IMG/VR virus record: IMGVR_UViG_3300046820_000486 | Location: 1-43,819 of that record | Length of the DNA: 43,819 bases | Direction: 5' to 3' (one strand) | Source: a virus | In this document: positions 28,925-37,542 of the stretch, in pieces | Layout: the number at the start of each line of letters is the position of its first letter | Numbering within the stretch: the first letter of the stretch is position 1 | The notes under the pieces: model-generated | The model's database searches: none | Told to the model about the DNA's origin: nothing | The model's input: only the letters and a program-made list of their open reading frames with translations | Position numbers and translations under genes: made by a program

Positions 28925-31675
28925 ATGCAAGTATATAACGCCCTACAATTAAAGAATGGTGCGAAAGCGGATTACAATAGAATGGGAACACTTAATCAAC
29001 CCATTCAGTTTATACCTCGTTCTAAGAAAGATAACGATTGGACAGCATGGAATCTAGACTGGTTGGAGTGGGAAGGATTGAAACAAATTCGTCGTAACGC
29101 TCGTCGTTTGATGAAAAACTATAAACTTGCTAAAGGTATCATTGATCGTGGTGATTATATCGTTGAACAAGATAATGAATATGCAGATCTTATTGAGACA
29201 TTAACGCAAGAAGACGCATCAGCATTAGAGTTAAAGTTCTATCCTATTGTTCCTAATGTAATTAATACACTAGTTTCTGAGTTTGCTAAAAGAAACACAC
29301 GTGTATCTTATAGTGGTGTAGATGACATTTCTTATACTGAAATGTTGGAACAGAAACGTGCACAGGTTGAAGAAGTTCTTTTATTTAATGCGCAACAAGA
29401 CATGATGATGAAACTGTCAGAGATGGGATACCCAGAAGATTCTGAAGAGTTTCAACAAGCGATGGCACCGGATAAAATGAAAACTTTACCAGAAATTCAA
29501 GACTTCTTCTCTAAGAGTTATAAGAGTATGGTTGAGCAGTGGGCAGAACATCAACATAAAGTAGACGTAGATAGATTTAAACTAGAAGAACTTGAAGAAC
29601 GTGCTTTCCGTGATATGCTTATTACAGACAGAGAGTTCTGGCATTTTAAAATGATGGAGGATGATTATGATGTAGAATTATGGAATCCAGTTCTTACATT
29701 CTATCACAAGTCACCCGACAATCGCTATATATCTCAAGGTCAATGGGTTGGTAAGTTTGACATGATGACTGTTGCTGACGTAATTGATAAATACGGATGG
29801 TTGATGACTGAAGAACAACTTGCTTCTTTAGAACTTATCTATCCGGTACGATCAGCTGGGTATCCTATTCAAGGTTATCAGAATGATGGTAGTTACTATG
29901 ATGCTACTAAATCTCACGAGTGGAATACTAATTTACCGTCTTTAGGTTACAGACAATTTACTTCTATGTGGGATAACACCCAGCACGGTGGTGATGTTGT
30001 AAACTGGATCATGTCACAAGATGAAGATTATTTTGACATGGGTATGTCTAATATGCTACGTGTAACAACAACATATTGGAAGTCACAACGTAAAGTAGGT
30101 CACCTTACCAAGATCAATGATAACGGAGATGTGTTCCAAGATATCATAGATGAGTCATACAAAGTCACAGATAAACCTCAATACAATACTTCTTTGATCA
30201 AGAATAAGACTAAAGACAATTTGATCTTTGGTGAGCATATTGATTGGATATGGATTAATGAAGTATGGGGTGGTGTAAAGATCGGTCCTAATAGACCAAC
30301 ATTCTGGGGATCAAATAACCCCGGTGGTATTAATCCTATTTACTTAGGTATTAATCAGAATAACATCAAACCTTTGAAGTTTCAGTTTAAAGGAGACTCT
30401 AGTTTATACGGATGTAAGCTACCTGTAGAAGGTGCTGTATTTACAGATAGGAATACGAGATCTACATCACTTGTAGATTTAATGAAACCTTTCCAGATTG
30501 GATACAATATTGTAAATAATCAGATTGCTGATATCCTTGTAGATGAGTTGGGTACAGTAATTATGTTAGATCAGAATGCTTTACCTAAACATTCTTTGGG
30601 TGAAGACTGGGGTAAGAACAACTTAGCGAAAGCTTACGTTGCTATGAAGAACTTCCAGATGTTACCTTTAGATACATCTATTACTAATACTGAGAACGCA
30701 CTATCTTTCCAACACTATCAGAAATTAGATCTAGATCAGACTAACCGCTTGATGTCACGTATACAGTTAGCTAATTACTTTAAGATGCAAGCATTTGAAG
30801 TCATTGGTATTACACCGCAGCGTTTAGGTCAACAGATTGGTCAACAAACAGCAACGGGTATTGAGCAATCAATCAACGCTTCATACGCGCAGACGGAGAC
30901 TTACTTTATCCAACACTGTGATTATTTGATGCCACGTGTGCACCAAATGCGCACTGATCTTGCACAGTTCTACCATTCTACAAAACCATCAAATCGTTTA
31001 CAGTATATGATTACTGAAGACGAGCGTACTAACTTTGAGATAAATGGTACAGATCTATTACTTAGAGATCTAAATATATTTGTAGCTACTAAAGCAAATC
31101 AACGTGCTATTCTTGAACAGCTTAAACAAATGGCAATTCAGAATAACACAACAGGTGCGTCTATATTTGATTTAGGTAATGTACTTAAATCTGAGTCTGT
31201 TGCTGAGGTATCTAATGTTCTTAAGAAAGCTGAAGTTAAACAACAAGAACAGAAACAAGCTGAGATGCAACAACAACAGCAAATGCAAGAACAAGCGCTT
31301 CAAGCTAAAGCTGAAGAACAACGTCAGAAGATGGAGTTTGAAGCATCTGAAAATCAGAAAGATAGAGAAGCTCGTATTCTTGAATCACAAATTAGATCAG
31401 CTGGTTACGGTGCTATGCAAGATCAAAACCAGAATCAACAGTCTGACTACTTGGACGCTCTTAAACAAATTCAAAGTTCTGAAGAGTATATGCAGACTAT
31501 GGGATTTGAGAAACAAAAAGAATTGAATAAGCAATCAGAGCATCGTGATAAGATGAACGTTGAGCAACAAAAATTAGCAACGCAACAGCAGATTGCGCAA
31601 ACTCAATTGCAGATCGCAAGAGAAAATAAGAACAAATACGACAAAAAAGACAGTGACAAAACCAAGAAAAAATAA
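28925..31675 (+). CDS. Portal protein (916 aa)
   Basis: Directly follows TerL. 916 residues. An N-terminal region (WTAWNLDWLEWEGLKQIRRNARRLMKNYKLAKGIID) is followed by a long core with PIVPNVINTLVSEFAKR and a MLQNAEPMDLG-free clip region. The crown is a very long Gln-rich helical tail (about residues 760-916, QQEQKQAEMQQQQQMQEQ), consistent with a barrel extension. PQRLGQQIGQQTATGIEQSINASYAQTE is a recurring portal segment of these phages. It forms the 12-fold DNA gate. Larger than many portals, in keeping with the crAss-like type. Confidence 0.85.
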   Translation: MQVYNALQLKNGAKADYNRMGTLNQPIQFIPRSKKDNDWTAWNLDWLEWEGLKQIRRNARRLMKNYKLAKGIIDRGDYIVEQDNEYADLIETLTQEDASALELKFYPIVPNVINTLVSEFAKRNTRVSYSGVDDISYTEMLEQKRAQVEEVLLFNAQQDMMMKLSEMGYPEDSEEFQQAMAPDKMKTLPEIQDFFSKSYKSMVEQWAEHQHKVDVDRFKLEELEERAFRDMLITDREFWHFKMMEDDYDVELWNPVLTFYHKSPDNRYISQGQWVGKFDMMTVADVIDKYGWLMTEEQLASLELIYPVRSAGYPIQGYQNDGSYYDATKSHEWNTNLPSLGYRQFTSMWDNTQHGGDVVNWIMSQDEDYFDMGMSNMLRVTTTYWKSQRKVGHLTKINDNGDVFQDIIDESYKVTDKPQYNTSLIKNKTKDNLIFGEHIDWIWINEVWGGVKIGPNRPTFWGSNNPGGINPIYLGINQNNIKPLKFQFKGDSSLYGCKLPVEGAVFTDRNTRSTSLVDLMKPFQIGYNIVNNQIADILVDELGTVIMLDQNALPKHSLGEDWGKNNLAKAYVAMKNFQMLPLDTSITNTENALSFQHYQKLDLDQTNRLMSRIQLANYFKMQAFEVIGITPQRLGQQIGQQTATGIEQSINASYAQTETYFIQHCDYLMPRVHQMRTDLAQFYHSTKPSNRLQYMITEDERTNFEINGTDLLLRDLNIFVATKANQRAILEQLKQMAIQNNTTGASIFDLGNVLKSESVAEVSNVLKKAEVKQQEQKQAEMQQQQQMQEQALQAKAEEQRQKMEFEASENQKDREARILESQIRSAGYGAMQDQNQNQQSDYLDALKQIQSSEEYMQTMGFEKQKELNKQSEHRDKMNVEQQKLATQQQIAQTQLQIARENKNKYDKKDSDKTKKK

Positions 31676-31692
31676 CTTTTAGCTATAATATC

Positions 31693-31721
31693 TAGATTAA
31701 TTTTTTTAGAAGATTAATCTA
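31693..31721 (+). other. AT-rich perfect inverted repeat
   Basis: TAGATTAAT (31693-31701) pairs with ATTAATCTA (31713-31721), 11-base loop starting with six T. Lies just before the promoter box of the scaffold gene. It might be a weak terminator or an operator. Confidence 0.45.
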
Positions 31722-31777
31722 TGAAGTTTAAAGTTATAATTTTGTGTATATTATTAATGTAAAGCTAAACCAACTTT
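31722..31777 (+). promoter_or_regulatory. Promoter and leader of the scaffold/capsid unit
   Basis: TAATTTTG (31737-31744) fits TAnnTTTG; a clear TTTG -33 box is missing. The leader has TGTATATTATTAAT and then AAACCAAC just before the ATG at 31778. The AAGTTTAAAG stretch upstream is shared with the boxes at 22683 and 38681. Confidence 0.6.
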
Positions 31778-33022
31778 ATGAGTACGACAAACCAAAACAA
31801 TGATTCTACCTCTGTAGAAGAAGTAGAAATCAACCTAGATGAAATTCTAGGAACCCCGGGAGCAGAAAACGTGATGCTTCCTGACAATGATGGTAAGAAG
31901 ACTGAAGCTAAACCAAGCATCTTTAGTCCAACTTCACCAGACATGTCATTTATTGACAACGAATTAGATGAGGATGACTCAGATAATTCAAAGGAAAAAA
32001 AGGTAGATGTAGATTCTATTATCAAAGAAGCAGATCCTGAAGATGACTTCTCTGGTCCAAAAGATAATGAACCGAGTGAGAAACCAGTAGGTAGACCAAA
32101 GGTTGAAAAAAGTGGACTTGCAGAAGTTTTCGGTAAAATGATCGAAGCTGGTAAAATTGTACCATTTGATGATGACAAACCTTTAGAAGAGTATTCTGTA
32201 AAAGACTTTGAAGAGCTGATTGAAGCAAACTTCAGTGAAGTTGAAAACAGAGTTCGTCAAGAAACTCCTCAAGAGTTTTATGACTCTCTTCCTGATGAAC
32301 TATTGTATGCTGCAAAGTATGTAGCAGATGGTGGTGCTGATTTAAAAGGTTTGTTTAAGATCTTGTCAGAAGTTGAAGAGCACAGAGAGTTGAATCCTAA
32401 GAACGAGCGTGATCAAGAAGTAATTCTACGCGAATACTTAAGAGCAACAAACTTTGGAACCGACGATGATATTGACGAAGAAATTATAGGATGGAAAGAC
32501 AGAGGTGAACTTGAAGCAAAAGCTATGAAGTTCAAACCAAAGTTGGACAAGATGCAGGAGCAAGTGGTAGCTCGCAAAGTTGTTGAACAAGAGAAAATCA
32601 GAAAGCAACAAGAAGCAGCAGCACAACACTATATGCAGAATGTTTACACTACACTACAACCCGGTGAGTTAAACGGTGTAAAGCTAGATAAGAAAACACA
32701 ATCTATGCTTTATTCAGGTTTAGTTCAACCTCAGTATCCTTCTATGTCAGGTAGACCAACAAACTTGTTGGGACACTTGCTAGAGAAGTATCAGTATGTT
32801 GAACCTCGCCACGATTTGATTGCTGAAGCATTGTGGTTGCTAGCAGATCCTGACGGATATAAAACTAAACTTAGAGGTCAGGGTCAACAACAAACAGTTG
32901 AAAAGACTGTGCGTCAGTTAAAAACCGAACAAGCTAAGATGCAATCTAGTACTCCTGTAGTTGAACGTGAAGAAACACGCCAACGCAGGATACCAAGAAA
33001 CGACAACTTTTTTAAACGATAA
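31778..33022 (+). CDS. Scaffold-like acidic protein (414 aa)
   Basis: The N-terminal about 110 residues are disordered and very acidic (DNELDEDDSDNSKEKK; ADPEDDFSGPKDNEPSEK). A helical core follows (GLAEVFGKMIEAGKIVPFDDDKPLEEYSVKDFEELIEANFSEV), and a coiled-coil stretch (KLDKMQEQVVARKVVEQEKIRKQQEAAAQHY). A basic end (RQRRIPRNDNFFKR) could bind capsid protein. Acidic disorder, coiled coil, basic tip and position between portal and the capsid gene are all typical of internal scaffolds. The KEEDE-type content and the CDS are secure; the role is inferred. Its own promoter stands upstream. Confidence 0.75.
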   Translation: MSTTNQNNDSTSVEEVEINLDEILGTPGAENVMLPDNDGKKTEAKPSIFSPTSPDMSFIDNELDEDDSDNSKEKKVDVDSIIKEADPEDDFSGPKDNEPSEKPVGRPKVEKSGLAEVFGKMIEAGKIVPFDDDKPLEEYSVKDFEELIEANFSEVENRVRQETPQEFYDSLPDELLYAAKYVADGGADLKGLFKILSEVEEHRELNPKNERDQEVILREYLRATNFGTDDDIDEEIIGWKDRGELEAKAMKFKPKLDKMQEQVVARKVVEQEKIRKQQEAAAQHYMQNVYTTLQPGELNGVKLDKKTQSMLYSGLVQPQYPSMSGRPTNLLGHLLEKYQYVEPRHDLIAEALWLLADPDGYKTKLRGQGQQQTVEKTVRQLKTEQAKMQSSTPVVEREETRQRRIPRNDNFFKR

Positions 33023-33046
33023 CCCTTTTAATTAAATAAATAAAAA

Positions 33047-34681
33047 ATGGCAACTCCAGTTTTAAACAATGGTATATTTCTACGAGATACCAACTACCAA
33101 GCTAGTTCACACGTAGATTCTTACCACTTGGTTAACATGTTGAGAAATGCAGAACCTATGGATCTAGGACCAGTTGACTTGTGGGCAATGGTTCAGAAAG
33201 TAGAAATGCCTCTTTATCAAATGTCTAGCTTTGGTGGAAAGAACGTAATCACAGTTGATAACGCTCGCGGAGAGTACAAATGGCAGACTCCTGTCGTTCA
33301 AGATCTTCCTTACGTTGTTGATAACATGCTTACTGACACACCTGGCGGACAACCTACTAATCTAGGTACTGACGGAACCACTTTCCAAATCAAGATTTCA
33401 CGTCGTGAATTTGGACATGGTGATATCATTACTTATGACAAGTACAACGGATCTGAAATGTACATCACTGCAGATGATATCATCCCTACTGGTGATGGAT
33501 TTATCTACACCGTACAATTGGTAAACAATGACAATGGTCAAGGTATCAATTGTGAGTTGTACTTGCAACCTGGTGACAAGTTGTTCCGTAAAGGTTCTGC
33601 TCGTGGTGAGTACGGAGAGCGTTTCTCTGACATCCAAATTCAATCAGGTTTCCGTGAATACTACAACTACGTAGGTGGTGCTGAAGCTCACGTTCACTAC
33701 TCTGTTTCATCTCGTGCTGACTTGATGATCAAAGGTGGTATGAATGCTGACGGTACTGTTCCAGTTGTAGAGATCTGGAGAAACTTTGACAAGACTACTG
33801 ATCCTTCTATCACTTCTATGGATACTATGGTATCTAAGATGGGTAAGGATTATGTAAAGCGTGCAATGGGTAATGGTTCATTGTCTCGTACTTTCTTGAC
33901 TGCTATGGAAGCAGCTCACTTGACCAAAGTTGCGTCTGACATCGAGACCTACATGATGTGGGGACAAGGTGGTCGTGTTCGTCAAGACGGTCCAGATGAC
34001 TTGCGTTTGTCTGTGGGTCTTTGGAGACAGTTGGATAACTCTTTCAAGCGTGTATACAACAAATCTGGTTTCACTTTGGACTTGTTCCGTTCTGAAATCT
34101 ATAACTTCTATGCTGGTAAAGTTGACTTCCAAGGACCAGATCCTAAGCGTCAATTGATCGTACAAACCGGTATGGGTGGTATGCGCATGGTTAACGAAGC
34201 TATTAAGAAAGAGGCAATCAACTCTGGTTTGTTGATCCAAGCTGCTGATATTGGTGCAATCACTGGTAAAGGTATGGATTTGAACTTTGGTTTCGCTTAC
34301 ACTTCTTACGTTATTCCATTCTTGGCAAACGTTAAGTTTGTATTGAACCCAGCGTTCGACAACTTGCATACTAACGACATTGAAAACCCAATCATCGACG
34401 GTTTCCCATTGTCTTCTTACAACTTCATTATCTTTGATATCACTGACAATACTAACGATAACATCTACATGTTGAAGTTGGGTTGGGATAATCAATTGAA
34501 GTGGTGGTACCAAAACGGAACCATGGATTACATGGGACGTACTCAAGGATTCCAGTCTTCTGGTCAATTCAATGGATACCGCGTATACATGACACAAATG
34601 ATGCCTGCTATCTGGGTAAAAGACCCAACCAAGGTATTGAAGATTGTTATGCGTAACCCAATTACCGGAGGTTCTTTCTAA
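33047..34681 (+). CDS. Major capsid protein candidate (544 aa)
   Basis: 544 residues, beginning MATPVLNNGIFLRDTNYQASSHVDSYHLVN. Alpha/beta throughout, with TNLGTDGTTFQIKISRREFGHGDI near residue 104. FKRVYNKSGFTLDLFRSEIYNFYAG and RQLIVQTGMGGMRMVNEAIK follow in the second half. Size, position (scaffold before, terminator after) and codon bias by eye (many AAC, TAC, GAC, GGT, CGT) fit the most abundant virion protein; HK97 fold is expected but cannot be proven by reading. The 239-aa leftward frame opposite (33878-34597) is its antisense shadow, a by-product of the codon bias. Confidence 0.8.
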   Translation: MATPVLNNGIFLRDTNYQASSHVDSYHLVNMLRNAEPMDLGPVDLWAMVQKVEMPLYQMSSFGGKNVITVDNARGEYKWQTPVVQDLPYVVDNMLTDTPGGQPTNLGTDGTTFQIKISRREFGHGDIITYDKYNGSEMYITADDIIPTGDGFIYTVQLVNNDNGQGINCELYLQPGDKLFRKGSARGEYGERFSDIQIQSGFREYYNYVGGAEAHVHYSVSSRADLMIKGGMNADGTVPVVEIWRNFDKTTDPSITSMDTMVSKMGKDYVKRAMGNGSLSRTFLTAMEAAHLTKVASDIETYMMWGQGGRVRQDGPDDLRLSVGLWRQLDNSFKRVYNKSGFTLDLFRSEIYNFYAGKVDFQGPDPKRQLIVQTGMGGMRMVNEAIKKEAINSGLLIQAADIGAITGKGMDLNFGFAYTSYVIPFLANVKFVLNPAFDNLHTNDIENPIIDGFPLSSYNFIIFDITDNTNDNIYMLKLGWDNQLKWWYQNGTMDYMGRTQGFQSSGQFNGYRVYMTQMMPAIWVKDPTKVLKIVMRNPITGGSF

Positions 34682-34700
34682 TCTTAAAAAATGTAAAACG

Positions 34701-34728
34701 GGGGAGGGTGAAAACTCTCCCCTTTTTT
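34701..34728 (+). terminator. Intrinsic terminator after the capsid gene
   Basis: GGGGAG (34701-34706) pairs with CTCCCC (34717-34722), followed by TTTTTT (34723-34728). A strong canonical terminator. Confidence 0.9.
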
Positions 34729-34729
34729 A

Positions 34730-34762
34730 CTACATTTGTCAAACATAAAAACCAACAAAATT
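34730..34762 (+). promoter_or_regulatory. Promoter box and AAACCAAC leader
   Basis: TACATTTG at 34732-34739 matches TAnnTTTG, just after the capsid terminator. The leader holds AAAAACCAAC before the ATG at 34763. No clear -33 TTTG box; the terminator stem occupies that space. Confidence 0.55.
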
Positions 34763-35776
34763 ATGAGCTTTACAATGGTACAGGAACCTATGTCTAAGAA
34801 GGGTCCTATTGCAGTTAAACCTTATGTCAATCAGTCCATTGACAATATGGGTCTTCAAAATTACGGACTAGCACTTTTCGAAGGTGTATATCACGAAGAA
34901 CAATTAGCTTGTATTGAACATAACGGAATCAAGCGTTATGTTACAGGTCTTAATGAATTTGCTCCTGAGATCAAATTGATTAAGGATCCTGAAGTAAAAG
35001 AAGCTAGAATTAGAGAAATCAGAAACGTTGTATGTGAGTTAGAAAAACAACTTGCAGCAAATGTTATTAATCCTGATGATCCTGAGTTCTGGAACAAAGT
35101 AAAATTACTTCGTCCAGATAATGATGAATTCTGGTCAAAGATTACAATGCGTTGTGGAAACACACCGGTTAATTTAGATCCCTCAAAAGATCCTTATGAT
35201 CTTATTAAAGTATATGCAATTGAATCAGGTGGTTTTAGTATCATTGCTAAATCTTATGAAGATGCTAAATCAAGAACAAAAACACCTAAATTCTTTTTAG
35301 ATAAATACGAAGACACAGCTTCTACAAGAACTGAACTTAAGAAACTTCGTAACAAAGCGCTTGCTGAACTACAAAAACTTATAGATAAGAACACAAATAA
35401 ATTGTTCTATGTAGGTAAACTAGTAGATACGGCTGGTGCGACTTATCGTAAATCAACACCTATTGACGTTATCTATGATATGATGGATAAACATATTATG
35501 GGTGAAGGTACAGAACGCAATGCTAAACGCGCTGCTGAAGAGTTTCTCGATACTGCAAATCTTGACATGGAATCTTTGAAACTCAAAGCAATTGTTAAAG
35601 ATGCTATTTACTATAAAGCATTTACTGCTAAAGCTGATGGAATGATCTATCATAAAACTACAGGATCTTTGTTAGGTAGAAATATTGCAGAGGTTGTTGA
35701 GTATTTGAAGAACCCATTAAATGAAAGTATTTTAGCAGATACTACCAAAACTGTAGAAAAGTATTGGAATAATTAG
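34763..35776 (+). CDS. Capsid-associated or virion protein of unknown function (337 aa)
   Basis: The ATG at 34763 (MSFTMVQEPMSKKGPIAVKPYVNQSIDN) is preferred to an in-frame TTG at 34736 that lies in the leader. Mixed alpha/beta, with long charged helices (LIKDPEVKEARIREIRNVVCELEKQLAANVINPDDPEFWNKVK) and a Lys-rich helical part (ELKKLRNKALAELQKLIDKNTNKLFYVGKLVD). Located between the capsid gene and the Lys-rich cluster, so probably a head or internal virion protein. Family not recognised with a function. Confidence 0.7.
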   Translation: MSFTMVQEPMSKKGPIAVKPYVNQSIDNMGLQNYGLALFEGVYHEEQLACIEHNGIKRYVTGLNEFAPEIKLIKDPEVKEARIREIRNVVCELEKQLAANVINPDDPEFWNKVKLLRPDNDEFWSKITMRCGNTPVNLDPSKDPYDLIKVYAIESGGFSIIAKSYEDAKSRTKTPKFFLDKYEDTASTRTELKKLRNKALAELQKLIDKNTNKLFYVGKLVDTAGATYRKSTPIDVIYDMMDKHIMGEGTERNAKRAAEEFLDTANLDMESLKLKAIVKDAIYYKAFTAKADGMIYHKTTGSLLGRNIAEVVEYLKNPLNESILADTTKTVEKYWNN

Positions 35777-35788
35777 TATATTATTAGT

Positions 35789-35974
35789 ATGGCAGTTAAG
35801 AAGACTAAATCCAAAGTAAACGAAGCTGGTAACTATACTAAACCGGGTATGCGAAAATCTTTATTTAATAAGATTAAAGCTGGTGGTAAAGGTGGTGATC
35901 CAGGTGAATGGTCCGCGAGAAAAGCACAAATGCTTGCTCGTGAATACAAATCTAAAGGTGGAGGTTACAAATAA
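35789..35974 (+). CDS. Lys-rich small virion-type protein 1 (61 aa)
   Basis: NEAGNYTKPGMRKSLFNKIKAGGKGGDPGEWSARKAQMLAREYKSKGGGYK is the motif KAG-x-KGG-x-PG-x-WSARKAQMLA-x-x-Y-K, which I remember in many phages and some large DNA viruses as a short uncharacterised domain. Very basic, so it may bind packaged DNA. A GTATATTATTAGT sequence just before the ATG resembles the repeated late leader. The stop overlaps the next ATG (TAATG). First of eight tiny basic genes. Confidence 0.75.
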   Translation: MAVKKTKSKVNEAGNYTKPGMRKSLFNKIKAGGKGGDPGEWSARKAQMLAREYKSKGGGYK

Positions 35975-36243
35975 TGGGTTTAGCTAAATCTCAACAGAGT
36001 TTAAAGAACTGGGGTGATCAGAAATGGATGACTTCCGGAACTCATGCAAACAAAAAGAAAGGTTCTTCTAAAGAGGTTCCTTCTAAAGGTAAGAAGAGAT
36101 ATCTACCTGAAGCTGCATGGAATGCTTTAACACCTGGTGAGAAAGCTGCTACTAATAAAGCAAAAGCTGAAGGTAATAAGAAAGGAAAACAATTCGTTTC
36201 TCAACCTAAGTCAGCAAAACAGAAATCTAAAAACTATAGATAA
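35974..36243 (+). CDS. Lys-rich small virion-type protein 2 (89 aa)
   Basis: MGLAKSQQSLKNWGDQKWMTSGTHANKKKG; then KKRYLPEAAWNALTPGEKAATNKAKAEGNKKGKQFVSQPKSAKQK. The RYLP-x-x-AW-x-x-L-x-x-x-EKAAT-x-x-KAEG-x-KKGKQFV pattern is one I recall from other phages and giant viruses, unnamed. About a quarter Lys. Cationic, disordered edges, compact middle; a DNA-binding head protein is plausible. Coupled to the preceding gene by TAATG. Confidence 0.75.
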   Translation: MGLAKSQQSLKNWGDQKWMTSGTHANKKKGSSKEVPSKGKKRYLPEAAWNALTPGEKAATNKAKAEGNKKGKQFVSQPKSAKQKSKNYR

Positions 36244-36244
36244 T

Positions 36245-36439
36245 ATGGCAAAAATCAACATGTCTTCAGAAGACAAAAAGATGCAAGCTAGATGGGATCT
36301 AGATACATTGCGTCAAGCAGAAGAGATTAAAAAGAATTCTGCTAGAATGAAAGCTGCACAAGGTTATGCTCAAGAGCAAATCAAAGCTTTAGGTGGTATT
36401 GTTAAAACATCAAATCCTACTCGTAAACTTAAGAAGTAA
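36245..36439 (+). CDS. Lys-rich helical small protein 3 (64 aa)
   Basis: The frame is open upstream, but MAKINMSSEDKKMQARWDLDTLRQAEEIKK at 36245 starts one base after the previous stop and is the natural start. One long amphipathic helix, ending basic (NPTRKLKK). Its stop overlaps the next ATG (TAATG at 36437-36441). Function unknown, probably virion. Confidence 0.7.
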   Translation: MAKINMSSEDKKMQARWDLDTLRQAEEIKKNSARMKAAQGYAQEQIKALGGIVKTSNPTRKLKK

Positions 36440-36762
36440 TGGCAAAAATGAAAAAAGCACAATTTGGTAGAGAGGTAACAAAAACAGAAGGTAGAAAAAG
36501 AAATTCTGATGGAAGTTACAATAAAGTAAAAACCAAAATGGTTTTTAATAAAGAAGGTGATGTAATTAAGACTAAACAAAAAAGTACTAGTTACGAACCT
36601 ACTGGACAAATGGTAGGTAATCTATCTGTCTATGAACCTGGTAAAACAACTGTTACAAAACAAAAATATGCACCAGGATCACAATCTCCTACCTCTAAAA
36701 AAACAAGAACAGGAATTACTCCCGTTAAAAAACAAGGTGGTTCTGTAAAAAAGAAGAAGTAA
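36439..36762 (+). CDS. Lys/Thr-rich small protein 4 (107 aa)
   Basis: MAKMKKAQFGREVTKTEGRKRNSDGSYNKVKTKMVFNKEGDVIKTKQKST looks like two short beta-hairpins in a basic context (VKTKMVFNKEGDVIKTKQ). A disordered Lys/Thr/Pro tail ends KKKK. Basic virion-type protein coupled on both sides (TAATG). Not recognised beyond the cluster. Confidence 0.7.
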   Translation: MAKMKKAQFGREVTKTEGRKRNSDGSYNKVKTKMVFNKEGDVIKTKQKSTSYEPTGQMVGNLSVYEPGKTTVTKQKYAPGSQSPTSKKTRTGITPVKKQGGSVKKKK

Positions 36763-36944
36763 TGGCGAAGACTAGAGCACAACAAGCAGCTATAGCGATC
36801 TCAATGAAGAAAGCTGGTACTAAACCTAAATCTTTATCAAAGAGTAAACTAGGTGGTGCTAAGAATTGTTGGCCTGGTTACACTAAAAAAGGTACGAAAG
36901 TACTTAATGGTAAAGTCGTTAATAACTGTGTAAAAGGAATGTAA
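36762..36944 (+). CDS. Lys-rich small protein 5 with NCWPGY motif (60 aa)
   Basis: AQQAAIAISMKKAGTKPKS, then KNCWPGYTKKGTKVLNGKVVNNCVKGM. NCWPGY-x-x-x-GTK and VNNCV bring two Cys close; the pattern is familiar from other environmental phages in such clusters. Short, basic, possibly a disulphide- or metal-stabilised knob. Overlaps the preceding stop; 1 bp before the next gene. Confidence 0.75.
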   Translation: MAKTRAQQAAIAISMKKAGTKPKSLSKSKLGGAKNCWPGYTKKGTKVLNGKVVNNCVKGM

Positions 36945-36945
36945 T

Positions 36946-37197
36946 ATGGCGAAATCTGCTGCGTGGACACGAAAAGCTGGTAAGTCACCTTCTGGTGGTC
37001 TTAATGAAAAAGGACGTAAGTCTTATGAAAGACAGAATCCTGGTTCAGATTTAAAAGCACCACAACCTGAAGGTGGTCCTAGAAAGAGATCATTCTGTGC
37101 TAGAATGGAAGGTATGAAGAAGAAGAACACATCTAGTAAAACAGCAAACGATCCTAATAGTAGAATCAATAAGTCACTCCGTAAATGGAAGTGCTAA
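36946..37197 (+). CDS. Lys/Arg-rich small protein 6 (SFCARMEGM motif, 83 aa)
   Basis: AWTRKAGKSPSGGLNEKGRKSYERQNPGSDLKAPQPEGGPRKRSFCARMEGM and SRINKSLRKWKC. This AWTRK-(x)n-GGLN-x-KGR ... RRxSFCARMxGM ... LRxWxC layout is a domain I remember in cyanophages and other marine phages (I believe DUF6321). Conserved Cys at the middle and end. No function known; basic; virion role suspected. Good match by eye. Confidence 0.8.
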   Translation: MAKSAAWTRKAGKSPSGGLNEKGRKSYERQNPGSDLKAPQPEGGPRKRSFCARMEGMKKKNTSSKTANDPNSRINKSLRKWKC

Positions 37198-37203
37198 AAC
37201 ACT

Positions 37204-37347
37204 ATGGCGAAGAAAGATAAAAAATGGATTCAAAAAGCAATCAACCCAGAACACAAGGGTTATTGTACTCCAATGACTAAACCTACGTGTACTCCTAAGA
37301 GGAAAGCACTTGCTAAAACTTTAAAACGAATCGCAAAAAATAAATAA
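37204..37347 (+). CDS. Lys-rich small protein 7 (47 aa)
   Basis: ATG at 37204, TAA at 37345-37347. MAKKDKKWIQKAINPEHKGYCTP, then KPTCTPKRKALAKTLKRIAKNK. KKWIQKAI is a start I remember in small phage proteins. Two Cys, very basic C-terminal helix. Lies 6 bp after protein 6 and 2 bp before protein 8; clearly part of the cluster. Confidence 0.7.
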   Translation: MAKKDKKWIQKAINPEHKGYCTPMTKPTCTPKRKALAKTLKRIAKNK

Positions 37348-37349
37348 TT

Positions 37350-37538
37350 ATGAAAAAGAAATGTATGCAATGTGGTGGATCCATGAAGAAAATGAAATCT
37401 GGTGGGTCTACATCTTTCGGAATGCTTTCAGTAAAAGCAGGTGTGGATAATAATCCTAAACCTACAGCAGCTGATAGAATTGCGGGTGCTAAAAAATCCA
37501 CCATGAAGAAAGGTGGTATGGTTAAAAAACGTAAATAA
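37350..37538 (+). CDS. Lys-rich small protein 8 (62 aa)
   Basis: MKKKCMQCGGSMKKMKSGGSTSFGMLSVKAGVDNNPKPTAADRIAGAKKS. A CxxC near the N-terminus and the core FGMLSVKAG-x-DNNP-x-PTAADRIAGAKK, a motif I recognise from other phages, function unknown. Basic tail KKGGMVKKRK. Last of the basic cluster, 4 bp before the connector gene. Confidence 0.75.
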   Translation: MKKKCMQCGGSMKKMKSGGSTSFGMLSVKAGVDNNPKPTAADRIAGAKKSTMKKGGMVKKRK

Positions 37539-37542
37539 TATT

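Noticed and set aside
33878-34597. 239-codon leftward open frame opposite the capsid gene
   Set aside because: It lies wholly antisense to a well-formed abundant structural gene. Its long openness follows from the biased codons of that gene, and it has no leader or neighbours in that direction.
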